A DNA stretch of 64,000 nucleotides from Leptospiraceae bacterium. GTDB lineage: Bacteria; Spirochaetota; Leptospiria; Leptospirales; Leptonemataceae. Location: assembly GCA_025059995.1 (NCBI GenBank), contig JANXCF010000001.1, forward strand, positions 419,001-483,000, written 5' to 3'. Below are positions 53,216 to 62,220 of this stretch, in pieces. Made by a program: the position numbers and the translations under genes. Each line of letters begins with the position of its first letter. Positions within the stretch are counted from its first letter, which is position 1. Below the pieces are notes generated by a model that was given only the letters and a program-made list of their open reading frames with translations, was not told where the DNA came from and searched no databases.

Positions 53216-53236
53216 AGTATACCTCTTGAATTTGGG

Positions 53237-54193
53237 TTATGGTGGTGTTTTGTCGATAAATTGCTGTTCTTTTTTGGGTGTATTAGGAGGTTGCTTTTCT
53301 TGTTGTTTTTTGGTGATAACTTCACTCATGATTGAGGTAGTAGTGGATTCATTCCAAAATCCATCAGAAGGAAGAAACACAAATTGAGTTTGGTTTGATA
53401 TTCTTTCAATTTTTAGATAGTCTTTGATCTCAGGATATTTTCTTATAAGTTCTGCAATCTGTTGTAGTTTTTCTTTCTCTAATTCGAATAGGATTCTTTG
53501 GGATTCCTTTTTGATTTTCGCTTCATCGATGATGGCACTACGTTCTAATTTCTTCTCTAAATAACGATTACTCTGTTGCAATATAAAGTTGTATTCTTCA
53601 ATTCGAGGAACGTAAATGTCTTGGATAAAGACCTTTTTGAAGTAAATCCCATCTTGTTCAAATGCTCGATTAAGGAGTTCTAATAAGTTTTCATGGACGA
53701 AGGATTCGATAATATTCTCTCCATTGGGTATGTTCCTTTCAATGTCTAAATTTTCCTTCATGATGCGAAACCATAAATCTTGAATGCGAATCTTTAAATA
53801 AGAGTCTAAAGAATTCCAGTCTTTGTTTTCTAATTTTACAAACAAATCAGGAAGTTTATTGGGATCCAAATCATAGAGGTAATTCAAATCAATTTGAACA
53901 GAAAAAGAATCATCCAAGCCTAAGATTTCTTTCGGCGGTAAAGGATAAACAAAACGAAACTCTAGAACCTTAGATTTGACGTAAATGGGATGAAGGATGA
54001 TTCGATTCGGAATGATCCTACGAAAAACAAATGAAAAACTTTCTGGTGGAATAATTTTACGTTCTATCCCCCAGATGGTATCTTCAATCAAGATTGCCTG
54101 TCCATAGCCCGTTTTAATAAAGGTTTGATGTCCAACAAAAATTGCTAATCCCAACAAAAAAAGCCAAAAAATCCTTAGTCTAAAAAAATTCAT
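53237..54193 (-). CDS. SPFH/band-7-like membrane protein
   Basis: The 318-residue protein has one N-terminal transmembrane helix (about 9-27), then a beta-rich extracytoplasmic region and a long coiled coil (YLEKKLERSAIIDEAKIKKESQRILFELEKEKLQQIAELI), like the SPFH layout of HflC. The position directly downstream of hfq also recalls the hfq-hflX-hflK-hflC order, though similarity to HflC is low. A polar, Pro/Gln-rich tail ends the protein. Confidence 0.6.
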   Translation of the reverse strand: MNFFRLRIFWLFLLGLAIFVGHQTFIKTGYGQAILIEDTIWGIERKIIPPESFSFVFRRIIPNRIILHPIYVKSKVLEFRFVYPLPPKEILGLDDSFSVQIDLNYLYDLDPNKLPDLFVKLENKDWNSLDSYLKIRIQDLWFRIMKENLDIERNIPNGENIIESFVHENLLELLNRAFEQDGIYFKKVFIQDIYVPRIEEYNFILQQSNRYLEKKLERSAIIDEAKIKKESQRILFELEKEKLQQIAELIRKYPEIKDYLKIERISNQTQFVFLPSDGFWNESTTTSIMSEVITKKQQEKQPPNTPKKEQQFIDKTPP

Positions 54194-54203
54194 CCAACAT
54201 GTT

Positions 54204-54431
54204 TTATTCTACAGAGATAGAAGAAGGTATGATAATAGTGGAAATGGCGTGTTTGTACAAAAGGCTTTTTTTCCCTTCACTTTCAATAACTAATGTAAAA
54301 TTATCAAAACTAATGACTTTTCCTTTGAGGGGGACACCATTCATTAAATAAAAAGTCAACTCATCTCCTATTTCTTTTGCTTTGTTTAAAACGTAGTCTT
54401 GTATGTTGTTTTTTTCTGTTTTATCACTCAT
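54204..54431 (-). CDS. hfq: Hfq RNA chaperone
   Basis: Hfq is a hexameric Sm-fold protein that pairs small RNAs with mRNAs. The 75-residue protein has the Sm1 pattern ([23 protein letters not shown]) and the Sm2 motif YKHAIST, the signature of bacterial Hfq. It lies between miaA and the SPFH-like gene, the common miaA-hfq order. The C-terminal tail is very short. Confidence 0.93.
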   Translation of the reverse strand: MSDKTEKNNIQDYVLNKAKEIGDELTFYLMNGVPLKGKVISFDNFTLVIESEGKKSLLYKHAISTIIIPSSISVE

Positions 54432-54500
54432 AATATTCCTTTTTTGAGTTTGGATTTAAACTGAAGAATTTTTTATCGTTTTGTAGTAGTCAATTCTCTT

Positions 54501-55463
54501 TTAGGAATTCAGCTCAATATACTTGAGGAATTCAATGGCTTGTTCATAGTTTACGTGTTTTAATGTATTTTCTTTTCGAAACCATGTGATTTGCTTTTTT
54601 CCATATCGTTTGTGGGCATGGTAGATCAGTTCTTGAATTATGGGATAAAATCTTTCCTCGTTAATTTCATGAGAGTACTTTTTGTAGAGCTCATAAGCTT
54701 CTTTGTAGCCGGGAGTATTGATGGCAGGAGCCTCTGGAAAGTTCTCAAAGAGTTCTAGTGCTTCTTTTATGAAGCCTTCATTGACCATTTTTTCTGCTCT
54801 TTGTTTTAGTCTTTGATGCCATTCTGAAGTATCGGGGAAGTAAATGATTCCTTCAAATTTCCATTGATTTTGATGGGATTGACTTTTTCTTTTTTGGTAA
54901 TGTTGTTGAAGAGTCATGCCTGTTAGAAAATACAATTCCAAACTTCGTTGGATTCGATAATCATCGTTTTGATGGATTTTCCCTTCTCGAGGTATCTCAG
55001 AATTAGAAACAAACGATTCTGGATCAATTTTTTGTAAAAGATTTCGCTTTTCTTCAGGGGTGTAATTACTTAAATATTTTCGTATTTCGATTTTTTTTTC
55101 TTCGTCTTCATCGAGAAGAAACATACCCGTTCGAAGGGCTTTAAAATAAAATCCAGTTCCACCGCAAAGAAGAGGAATTCGATTTCTCATCCAGATTTGT
55201 GGTATCAATTCATGAGCTTTTTTGACAAACTCACCCGCACTAAATGTTTTCCTGGGTGATAAAATCTGAACCAGATGATGAGGAATCTTTGCTAAGACTT
55301 CTTTGGAGGGTGCTGCCGTTCCAATAGAAAGACTCTGATATACTTGTCGAGAATCAACAGAAATTACTTCAAATTTCGTTTCTTTGTTGTTTAGGAATTT
55401 GAAGATAAGATCAGTTTTACCTACGCCTGTTGGTCCCAAGAAAACATAGATTTTACGATTCAT
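54501..55463 (-). CDS. miaA: tRNA dimethylallyltransferase MiaA
   Basis: MiaA adds a dimethylallyl group to A37 of tRNAs that read codons starting with U. The 320-residue protein has the P-loop GPTGVGKTD, DSRQVY, SIGTAAPS, and CGGTGFYFKAL. The start overlaps the end of gmk by 11 bases. Hfq follows after 69 bases. Confidence 0.93.
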   Translation of the reverse strand: MNRKIYVFLGPTGVGKTDLIFKFLNNKETKFEVISVDSRQVYQSLSIGTAAPSKEVLAKIPHHLVQILSPRKTFSAGEFVKKAHELIPQIWMRNRIPLLCGGTGFYFKALRTGMFLLDEDEEKKIEIRKYLSNYTPEEKRNLLQKIDPESFVSNSEIPREGKIHQNDDYRIQRSLELYFLTGMTLQQHYQKRKSQSHQNQWKFEGIIYFPDTSEWHQRLKQRAEKMVNEGFIKEALELFENFPEAPAINTPGYKEAYELYKKYSHEINEERFYPIIQELIYHAHKRYGKKQITWFRKENTLKHVNYEQAIEFLKYIELNS

Positions 55464-56034
55464 TCAAAATGAATTCTTTTTTTAAAATGCTTTGGATTTC
55501 TTGAAGGCAAATTTCTAAATCATCATTGATGACGATATAGTCATATTCTTTTGCAGCTTCTATTTCTTTTTTTCCTTCTTGTATGCGGATTTGGATTTCT
55601 TCTTCGGATTCCGTATTCCGAGAACGCAAACGTTTTAACCACACCTCTTCACTCGGTGGCATGAGAAATATCGATAAAGTCTTCGAAGAAAACTTTTTCT
55701 TTACAGTCCTCATACCTTGATAATCAATATTAAGAATCAAAACACGATTTTGTTTTTTTGCATTTTCTAATTCAAAAATGGGAACACCATAATAATTTTG
55801 ATGAACTTTAGCAAATTCAATAAACTTTTCTTCTTTGATGTAATTTTGGAATTCCTCTTCAGAAATAAAATAATAATCTTTTCCATGAATTTCTTTGTGT
55901 CTTGGTTTTCGTGTAGTTGCTGTAATGGCTAAGTGAAATCTCTCAGGATGTCGCTTTAAGATTTCTCTTATGATTGTCGTTTTTCCCCCACCTGATACAG
56001 AAGAAATAATCAAAATCTCTTTTTTCATAATCAA
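55453..56034 (-). CDS. gmk: Guanylate kinase
   Basis: The enzyme phosphorylates GMP to GDP. The 193-residue protein has a P-loop variant SVSGGGKTT, the GMP-binding TATTRKPRHKEIHGKDYYF and the LID region RLRSRNTESEEEIQIR. ATG 56034 overlaps the cheR stop by 4 bases; a second ATG follows at codon 3. Confidence 0.93.
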   Translation of the reverse strand: MIMKKEILIISSVSGGGKTTIIREILKRHPERFHLAITATTRKPRHKEIHGKDYYFISEEEFQNYIKEEKFIEFAKVHQNYYGVPIFELENAKKQNRVLILNIDYQGMRTVKKKFSSKTLSIFLMPPSEEVWLKRLRSRNTESEEEIQIRIQEGKKEIEAAKEYDYIVINDDLEICLQEIQSILKKEFILNES

Positions 56035-56885
56035 ACCTCTTTTTTGTAAATAGTTCCATAATCAGTATGAATAACTTTAAAAGGAGTTTCTAAAATTTGT
56101 AAACTCTCTGCATGTCCAATAATTAAATACCCATTGGGTAGCAATCGCTGATAGAATTCATTTGCTAAAATCTGTTGTTCTTTTTTTTGAAAATATATCA
56201 TCACGTTTCTACAGAAAATCACGTGAATATTCATGATGGTGGAATGAAACAAGTTTTCGACTTTAAAGATCACTTTACTTTTTAAGTCCTCTCGAATGCA
56301 ATGTATCTCTGGATCCTCAGGATGAGGACGAAAATATCGCTTCAGAATATGAGGAGGAACTTTTTCTATTTTTCTTCCAGAATAACAACCTTGCTTGGCA
56401 AATTCTATGACTTTTTGAGAAATATCCGTTGCATAAACTTCAAAATTAAAAAAACCCAATTCCTTCATGGCTTCAATTGACTCAATGACGATGTTATATG
56501 GTTCCTCACCCGTAGAACAACCTGCCGACCATACTTTAATTTTTGTGTTGTGATATAATTTTAAAAGATCAGGTAAAATGATTTTCTTATAAGCTTCGAA
56601 ATTTTGAATAGACCTCCAAAAATAAGACTCATTCGTTGTAATCACCTCCAAAAAGTGAATCATTTCACTAGCAGATTTATCGCTTTTTGTTAGGTATTGG
56701 TAATATTCATCATAATCAAATATTTTGAGCTCTCGAAGACGCTTTCGGATTCGATTCGAAAGTAGAGTGATTTTATGTTCTTTAAGATGAATCCCTGCAA
56801 CTTCTAAAATCAGTTTAGAAAATTTTTGAAATTGTTCTTCCGACATGTCAGGGATTTCAATGAAGAAAGAATCTTGCATTTTCAT
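56031..56885 (-). CDS. cheR: CheR chemotaxis methyltransferase
   Basis: CheR methylates glutamates of chemoreceptors. The 284-residue protein has the helical N-terminal CheR domain (about 15-75), TTNESYFWR, the SAM motif VWSAGCSTGEEPY, ATDIS and FCRNVMIYF. No cheB or receptor is beside it. It overlaps the SwrB-like gene and gmk by 4 bases each, so all are translated together. Confidence 0.93.
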   Translation of the reverse strand: MKMQDSFFIEIPDMSEEQFQKFSKLILEVAGIHLKEHKITLLSNRIRKRLRELKIFDYDEYYQYLTKSDKSASEMIHFLEVITTNESYFWRSIQNFEAYKKIILPDLLKLYHNTKIKVWSAGCSTGEEPYNIVIESIEAMKELGFFNFEVYATDISQKVIEFAKQGCYSGRKIEKVPPHILKRYFRPHPEDPEIHCIREDLKSKVIFKVENLFHSTIMNIHVIFCRNVMIYFQKKEQQILANEFYQRLLPNGYLIIGHAESLQILETPFKVIHTDYGTIYKKEV

Positions 56886-57853
56886 CTGTTTTTTTCTTTG
56901 AATTTAGAAATCAATTGAATTTCCGATATGGGAAAGTTTGTGATTTTTTGGATTTCTTCTTCAAGAAAGCCTATCTCTAATAATTTTTTTATGAATTTGA
57001 TTTGCTCGTCTTTTTGTTTCTTTTCTGAAAATAATTTTTTTGCTTCTAAGATTATAATTTCTTTTGGGTCTTTTGTTTCTGGTTGTTGGTTTACAATCTT
57101 TTTTTCGCTTTGAGTAATTTCTTTTATTTGGGCATGTTCAAAAGAATTGGAAAGGTTTATTTCTTTTTGTTTTTGGTGAATATTTGTGATGTTATGAATG
57201 TGGTGACGTTTTTCGTATTCTTCGATTGTTAAAATTTCATTCTGTTTGTTGGATTGTATTTCTTCCTTTGATGGTATAGGTGATGGTATAGGGATTTCAG
57301 GAAGGTTTAAAACTCTACGGGCAAAGCCACCTATCTTTTCGAATAGACTTTTCTTCGAATTTCGTAGTTCCATCATTTCCTGCTGATTTTGATGAGAGAA
57401 TTGGGTAGTTTTGCGAAATGAGAAATCAATTTTATCTTGTTGGTTGGATTCTTCTATGAGTCTTTCGAAAAACGCTTGTTGTTTGTTTTCTTCTTGTTTT
57501 GTGTCTTCATGAAATGAAAAATTTTGTATTTGTTGATTTTCTGGATTAATTGGTTTTTCTTCTATGACTTCTTGGACTTCTTGCCTTTTTCTTCTTTTTT
57601 TACTTTGATTTTGTTGCTCCCATTCATCTATCTTTTGTTTGACTTCCAAAATTTTTAAATAAACTTTATGAATATTTTCATGTTTTTGCTTCACAGCTTC
57701 CAAGGTGTAGTTTACATACTGGATGGTGTCTTTTAAGTTATCATATAACGTCTTGGGAATAGTAAATTCTTTTTGAGTATTTTTGATTATGCGCTTATGA
57801 ATTTCGTTGTAAAGCACGTATATAACAAAAGCTGTTATGATGTAGATTTCCAT
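56882..57853 (-). CDS. SwrB/DUF6115-like membrane-anchored protein
   Basis: The 323-residue protein starts with a transmembrane anchor (MEIYIITAFVIYVLYNEI), then a coiled coil (about 38-75), a long charged, low-complexity middle rich in Gln and Lys, and a C-terminal helical element (KKLLEIGFLEEEIQKITNF...EIQLISKF). That last part resembles the regulator-like ending of SwrB/YlxL-type flagellar proteins. It follows the 115-residue gene and precedes cheR, consistent with a flagellar or motility role. Confidence 0.6.
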   Translation of the reverse strand: MEIYIITAFVIYVLYNEIHKRIIKNTQKEFTIPKTLYDNLKDTIQYVNYTLEAVKQKHENIHKVYLKILEVKQKIDEWEQQNQSKKRRKRQEVQEVIEEKPINPENQQIQNFSFHEDTKQEENKQQAFFERLIEESNQQDKIDFSFRKTTQFSHQNQQEMMELRNSKKSLFEKIGGFARRVLNLPEIPIPSPIPSKEEIQSNKQNEILTIEEYEKRHHIHNITNIHQKQKEINLSNSFEHAQIKEITQSEKKIVNQQPETKDPKEIIILEAKKLFSEKKQKDEQIKFIKKLLEIGFLEEEIQKITNFPISEIQLISKFKEKNR

Positions 57854-57854
57854 T

Positions 57855-58202
57855 TTATGCCTCTAAATCAATCTGGGTTCCTATGTTTTCGTAATTTCTC
57901 GGAAATGACCTTCTTACAGGACTAACGGGAGAGTAATAAATCTTTGAGGTTTCGCTACCTTTTTCTGGATTTTTTTCTCTTGTGTATATCTCTTTTGGAT
58001 TTCGCTCATAGGGATTCATCTTGTTTTCTGTGATAGAAGAGTTCATGGCAACAACTACTTGATCTCTAGCTACATTCGTATTTTTAGCTTCAATTAGATT
58101 TTGTAGTTCTTTGTATGTTTGAATAGCCTGTTGGGAATAACGTTCATAAGATACATTTTGTATGTTTCCAATGGAAAGTTGGTAATCGATAATTCTCATC
58201 AT
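57855..58202 (-). CDS. Small hypothetical protein in the fapA operon
   Basis: The 115-residue protein has a short structured N-terminus (MRIIDYQLSIGNIQNVSYERYSQQAI...) and a polar, proline- and asparagine-rich rest that is probably disordered. It fits exactly between fapA and the SwrB-like gene with 0 and 1 base gaps, so it is part of the same translational unit. No family is known to me. Confidence 0.62.
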   Translation of the reverse strand: MMRIIDYQLSIGNIQNVSYERYSQQAIQTYKELQNLIEAKNTNVARDQVVVAMNSSITENKMNPYERNPKEIYTREKNPEKGSETSKIYYSPVSPVRRSFPRNYENIGTQIDLEA

Positions 58203-60149
58203 TTACTTTTTGATTTTTTTTACGAATTTCTTCTCAATGATTTTTCCATCATCATACAAAAACTCAACAGAGTACCTTTCATCAATCACAGTATAGCTGG
58301 CATCCTTGATTCTAATGATCACATTAGGATAAACATTTCTTTCAACTACGACTCTTCCTTCCTCTGCTAAAGAATTCATTTCTTCTTCTACTTCTGCTTT
58401 TTCATTTTTTAGAGACTCAATTTCTTTTTGTAGGGTTTCTACTTCAGCTGTGATTTCTGCTAATTTTTTTCTTTGTTCTGCTAAAAAGGATTCTGCGTCT
58501 TCTTTTTTTCTTGTTTCTAAGGTTTGTTTTTCTTTCTTGAGCTTTTCTAACCTCTCTGTTTTTTGCTTTAGGATTTGGGAAATTTCTTCAAATTTTTTTA
58601 GTAAATGTGGGTCATAGCCAACAACAATTTCAGTTTTGACGTTAGCCTTGTTTCCTAACATTTTAGCTCGAACTTCTTTCTTAGCACGAATCACCCCTCC
58701 AACTATTTGAGCTCTCCTTCCTTGGCAGATCACTCTTTCTCCTGCTTCAACTGTAGAGTTGATGATACCATCATCACATATTACATCAACATTAGCAAAA
58801 ACATAACTATTTTGGATATACCTTGCAATCACCGAGCCACCAGTGGAAACAATTTTACCTTCATCTTGTCCAGAAATTCCCCCTTTTACGATGATGTTTC
58901 CTTCTGCCTCGACAAGGGATTTTTGGATATTGTTCATAATTTCGATATTTCCTCCTGCTTTTACGGAATGATTATCCAACACAGAACCAATAACCGTCAC
59001 AGAACCCAAGAATTCAATATTACCTGTTTTAGGACCTACATCCCCCAAGACACGGTGAACTGGTTCTACTGAAATTCGGTTACCTATCACAATTACCTGT
59101 CCATTGATTTCAGACTTAAGATACCTTCCATCTTCTGAAAGGACTGTGTTTTTTCCCGGTTTGATTTCTATGTCTTTGCCATCCCTTGCAGGTAAGATAC
59201 GATTAAATAAGGTTCTACCGGGAGTTCCTTTTTCGGCTGGGATTTTCTCTGCAAGGATTTGTCCAGGAACTACATTTTCTATCAATTGTAAATTTTTAAA
59301 ATCCACTCTTCCATGTTCATCTTCTTGGAGTTCGATCTCTTTTCTGACTTTGACTTTGTATTCAATCCTTGCGTCTTTTCCGTGTTTTGGTGGTATTCCT
59401 TCTGCTGCCAAGATGTCTTCCATGTAGCGTTCTTCGTCTAAAGCTTTCCGAATTTCTTCTTCTTTGAACCCAACCACAACTCCTTTGGATTTTAATGCAT
59501 TTACGATATCTTCTACTTTTAGGTCTCTTCCTCCTCGTTTAGGAGGAGTTATCTTCACAAATGCTTTCATCTCATCTTTACTAATTTCAACTCTACAAAT
59601 AGAATCATTTTCTGGAATTGGAGTAAAATCTGCTACTTTTACTGGTTCTCCTTTTGCCTCTTTTACTACTTTTTCGATTTTTTTTATATCAAAAACTTCT
59701 ACTCCTCTTTGCTGCAATCGATGAACGCATTCTTGTGTTATAACAGGTTTTCCTTTACCTTTTGGAGGAAATACCGTCAAAAAGACTCCTTCTTTGTAGA
59801 GCCTAATTGTAAAGCTACCATCCACATCTTTAGGTTGGATAAATTTATCTAATTCTGGACTTAGCAATTTATCACCAAGACCTAACTTTTGGGAAAATTC
59901 CTCCAATTCACTGTAAGGATTGTAAGCTTCGTTAATCGAAACCAAAATCCGAAATGGAATCTTTTTAAAAAAAGATTTCCTTCCGCGTTCTAATATTTCA
60001 TAATCTAGTTGAGCAATATCTACGTTCAGAAACTCTGACGCTTTTTTTAGACACTCCGAAATGGAATACCCAACTACTACTACTTTGTTTTCGATTTTCT
60101 TTTTTTGTTCTTCATCAATATCTAATAACATCTTCTTCAGAGGATCCAT
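58203..60149 (-). CDS. fapA: FapA/DUF342 polar-factor protein with N-terminal Jag-like domain
   Basis: The 648-residue protein starts with a Jag-N-like domain (about 22-80: VVVVGYSISECLKKASEFL...RKSFFKKIPFRI) followed by the FapA/DUF342 region, including the right-handed beta-helix-like repeats (VKAGGNIEIMNNIQ...VEAEGNIIVKGGISG... ) and a C-terminal coiled coil (about 515-600). FapA was described as a flagellar assembly protein; Jag-N domains occur in KhpB/Jag RNA-binding proteins and FapA-like proteins. It heads the operon that runs toward cheR and hfq. Confidence 0.85.
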   Translation of the reverse strand: MDPLKKMLLDIDEEQKKKIENKVVVVGYSISECLKKASEFLNVDIAQLDYEILERGRKSFFKKIPFRILVSINEAYNPYSELEEFSQKLGLGDKLLSPELDKFIQPKDVDGSFTIRLYKEGVFLTVFPPKGKGKPVITQECVHRLQQRGVEVFDIKKIEKVVKEAKGEPVKVADFTPIPENDSICRVEISKDEMKAFVKITPPKRGGRDLKVEDIVNALKSKGVVVGFKEEEIRKALDEERYMEDILAAEGIPPKHGKDARIEYKVKVRKEIELQEDEHGRVDFKNLQLIENVVPGQILAEKIPAEKGTPGRTLFNRILPARDGKDIEIKPGKNTVLSEDGRYLKSEINGQVIVIGNRISVEPVHRVLGDVGPKTGNIEFLGSVTVIGSVLDNHSVKAGGNIEIMNNIQKSLVEAEGNIIVKGGISGQDEGKIVSTGGSVIARYIQNSYVFANVDVICDDGIINSTVEAGERVICQGRRAQIVGGVIRAKKEVRAKMLGNKANVKTEIVVGYDPHLLKKFEEISQILKQKTERLEKLKKEKQTLETRKKEDAESFLAEQRKKLAEITAEVETLQKEIESLKNEKAEVEEEMNSLAEEGRVVVERNVYPNVIIRIKDASYTVIDERYSVEFLYDDGKIIEKKFVKKIKK

Positions 60150-60327
60150 CTAAACTCTAATTTAATTACACGTTCTAAAATTTCAATTTTTTTATTCATC
60201 AAATTAAATTATTGAAGAAACGAATTTGTCTTATATTCTTTATGTTAGCTAATCACAAATCAAAGGTCGCTCTTTTCACACGTCAAGAAAAACTTATTTT
60301 TACTTTTTTTTGAAAAAATACTCATTT

Positions 60328-60352
60328 TGCTTATTTTAAAAGCATTTTTTTT
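60328..60352 (+). terminator. Hairpin with eight T in a 244-base divergent gap
   Basis: TGCTT and AAGCA form a 5-pair stem with a 7-base loop, followed by eight T. No plus-strand gene precedes it within the gap (60150-60393), which raises the possibility of a short untranslated RNA. The stem is short and A/T-rich. Confidence 0.42.
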
Positions 60353-60393
60353 ATTTCCACAAGTATAGGCATTGAGATTGCTTCGTTTTTGGT

Positions 60394-62220
60394 ATGATTG
60401 AATTGAAATATGGGAAACGGAAAGTTTTGAATTATCGTGGTTCAAGAATTGTAGTAGGTGGATTAACTGCACAAAATAAGATTGATATTTTGCTATACAT
60501 TAGCAAAGAACTTGCAACATCAAACGATGAAATAACTCTTTATAACAAAGTACTAAACTTGATTACAGAAATTTTTGAACCTGATAATAGCACGCTACGA
60601 ATTTTCGATGGTCAATATTTAAATCCCGTTGCTTTTTTAAATGAAAATACAGGTAAACGTAGACCATTACTTCCCGGAGAAGGTTTTTCAGGTGCAGTAT
60701 TTTTGGAAGGAAAATCCAAGCTTATTTTAGATCTAAAATTCCACCCTGAATTTTTGGATCGGTTTGAAACAACTCGTTGTGTGCTTTGCGCTCCCATATC
60801 TCATAACGAGGAAAAATTAGGAACTATTTCCATTGAAAAGACAATCCCTCATTTCTATCGACACGAAGATCTAGAAATTCTCGAAGCTATGGCATCTCAA
60901 ATTGCATTAGCCTTAATCAAAGTGAGATTGATTAAAAAAATCATAGAAGAAAAGCAAAGAATTCAAAAGATTCAAAATCAATTAGAATGGGATCTCAAAA
61001 TGGGAAGAACTGTTCAAGAACAAATCATTAATACTCAAATTAAACCATGGAATTCAGTTTATTTTCACATCCACTATACTCCTATGGTTGAAGTTAGTGG
61101 AGATTATTTTCATATTCACAGAACAAAAGAACATGTGACAATTTTCATTGCTGATGTTAGTGGTCATGGAGTTCCTGCGGCATTAGTAACAATTTCTATT
61201 CATCATTACTTAAAAAATTGTTTAGAGCGCGGATTAGGGCTTATTGAAACTATCGAAGAATTACAAACATACATAGCACCAATATTGCCAGAAGGTGTTT
61301 ACTTTACAGCTCAGATTATTCGTATTTATTCAGATCATACATATAGCTATGTAAATGCAGGGCATCCAAAATTTTTGCATTTTTCTTACGAGAAAAAAGA
61401 ATTTTATGAACGAGACACTACAGGTATACCATTAGGGTTTTCTTTTAAATTTCATAAAAACCAATATGAAGAATTTGTTAACGAATTAAAACCAGGAGAT
61501 TTCTTGATCCTATTTACTGATGGTATCATAGAACAACGAAACCCATCGGAAGAAGAAGTAGGATTACCTCGATTAAAGAGTTGGTTTTTAGAAGCAATAC
61601 AAAACAAAGAGCACAACAAAGATTCTGATGGTAGAAATGTTCTGACTTTTATCATGAATCAATGGAATGACTTTGTTCGTCATCATCGGAAAACCGATGA
61701 TAGAACCCTTATTTTGATTGAATACTTAAACAACTTCGAAGAAATCAAATCCCTTCAGAAAAAAGCCTTCGAGTTTTACAAAAGAAAAGATTATTCTCAA
61801 GCGGAAGTTATTGCGAAAACGGTTTTTGATATGGATCCAAGTTATGGAAATAATTTATTAGTTTTAACCAAATTATCGATTATTAGAAAAGATTGGGAAA
61901 AAGTCATCGAGTATTCTTCTCGATATATCCAACATACTGGTGATCAAAACCCAGATATATATTTTTATTTAGGTATTGGCTATTTTTACAACAAAAACTT
62001 TACCGATGCAAAAAAAACCTTGAAAAAAATCATTACCTTACGACCAGAATTTTATCGAGCATATATAATTTTGTCTTTATGTTACATCAAAGAAAAGCAT
62101 TTCTTCAAAGCCAAAAAAATCCTACAAAATGCCCTAAAGATTTTCCCCAATGATGATAAAATCACAAAATTCCTGAAAAAGGTAGAAAGTTATGAAAAAG
62201 CGACAGCTTCTTTTTATTAG
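60394..62220 (+). CDS. GAF-SpoIIE phosphatase with C-terminal TPR repeats
   Basis: The 608-residue protein has a GAF sensor domain (about 28-185), a coiled-coil linker, an RsbU/SpoIIE PP2C phosphatase domain (about 200-440: VSGDYFHI, FIADVSGHGVPAALV, VNAGHP, LFTDGIIEQRN, DDRTLILI) and about four TPR repeats (about 450-600). It dephosphorylates a partner protein in response to a GAF ligand. The TPR tail probably binds that partner. The end overlaps amt by 29 bases. Confidence 0.85.
   Translation: MIELKYGKRKVLNYRGSRIVVGGLTAQNKIDILLYISKELATSNDEITLYNKVLNLITEIFEPDNSTLRIFDGQYLNPVAFLNENTGKRRPLLPGEGFSGAVFLEGKSKLILDLKFHPEFLDRFETTRCVLCAPISHNEEKLGTISIEKTIPHFYRHEDLEILEAMASQIALALIKVRLIKKIIEEKQRIQKIQNQLEWDLKMGRTVQEQIINTQIKPWNSVYFHIHYTPMVEVSGDYFHIHRTKEHVTIFIADVSGHGVPAALVTISIHHYLKNCLERGLGLIETIEELQTYIAPILPEGVYFTAQIIRIYSDHTYSYVNAGHPKFLHFSYEKKEFYERDTTGIPLGFSFKFHKNQYEEFVNELKPGDFLILFTDGIIEQRNPSEEEVGLPRLKSWFLEAIQNKEHNKDSDGRNVLTFIMNQWNDFVRHHRKTDDRTLILIEYLNNFEEIKSLQKKAFEFYKRKDYSQAEVIAKTVFDMDPSYGNNLLVLTKLSIIRKDWEKVIEYSSRYIQHTGDQNPDIYFYLGIGYFYNKNFTDAKKTLKKIITLRPEFYRAYIILSLCYIKEKHFFKAKKILQNALKIFPNDDKITKFLKKVESYEKATASFY

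Noticed and set aside
58707..59724. Three plus-strand open frames of 86-121 codons
   Set aside because: They lie wholly inside fapA on the opposite strand and reflect its codon pattern.
60260..60472. Minus-strand open frame of 70 codons upstream of fapA
   Set aside because: It overlaps the start of the GAF-phosphatase gene antisense and consists of low-complexity Asn/Lys/Ser sequence; no ribosome-binding site.
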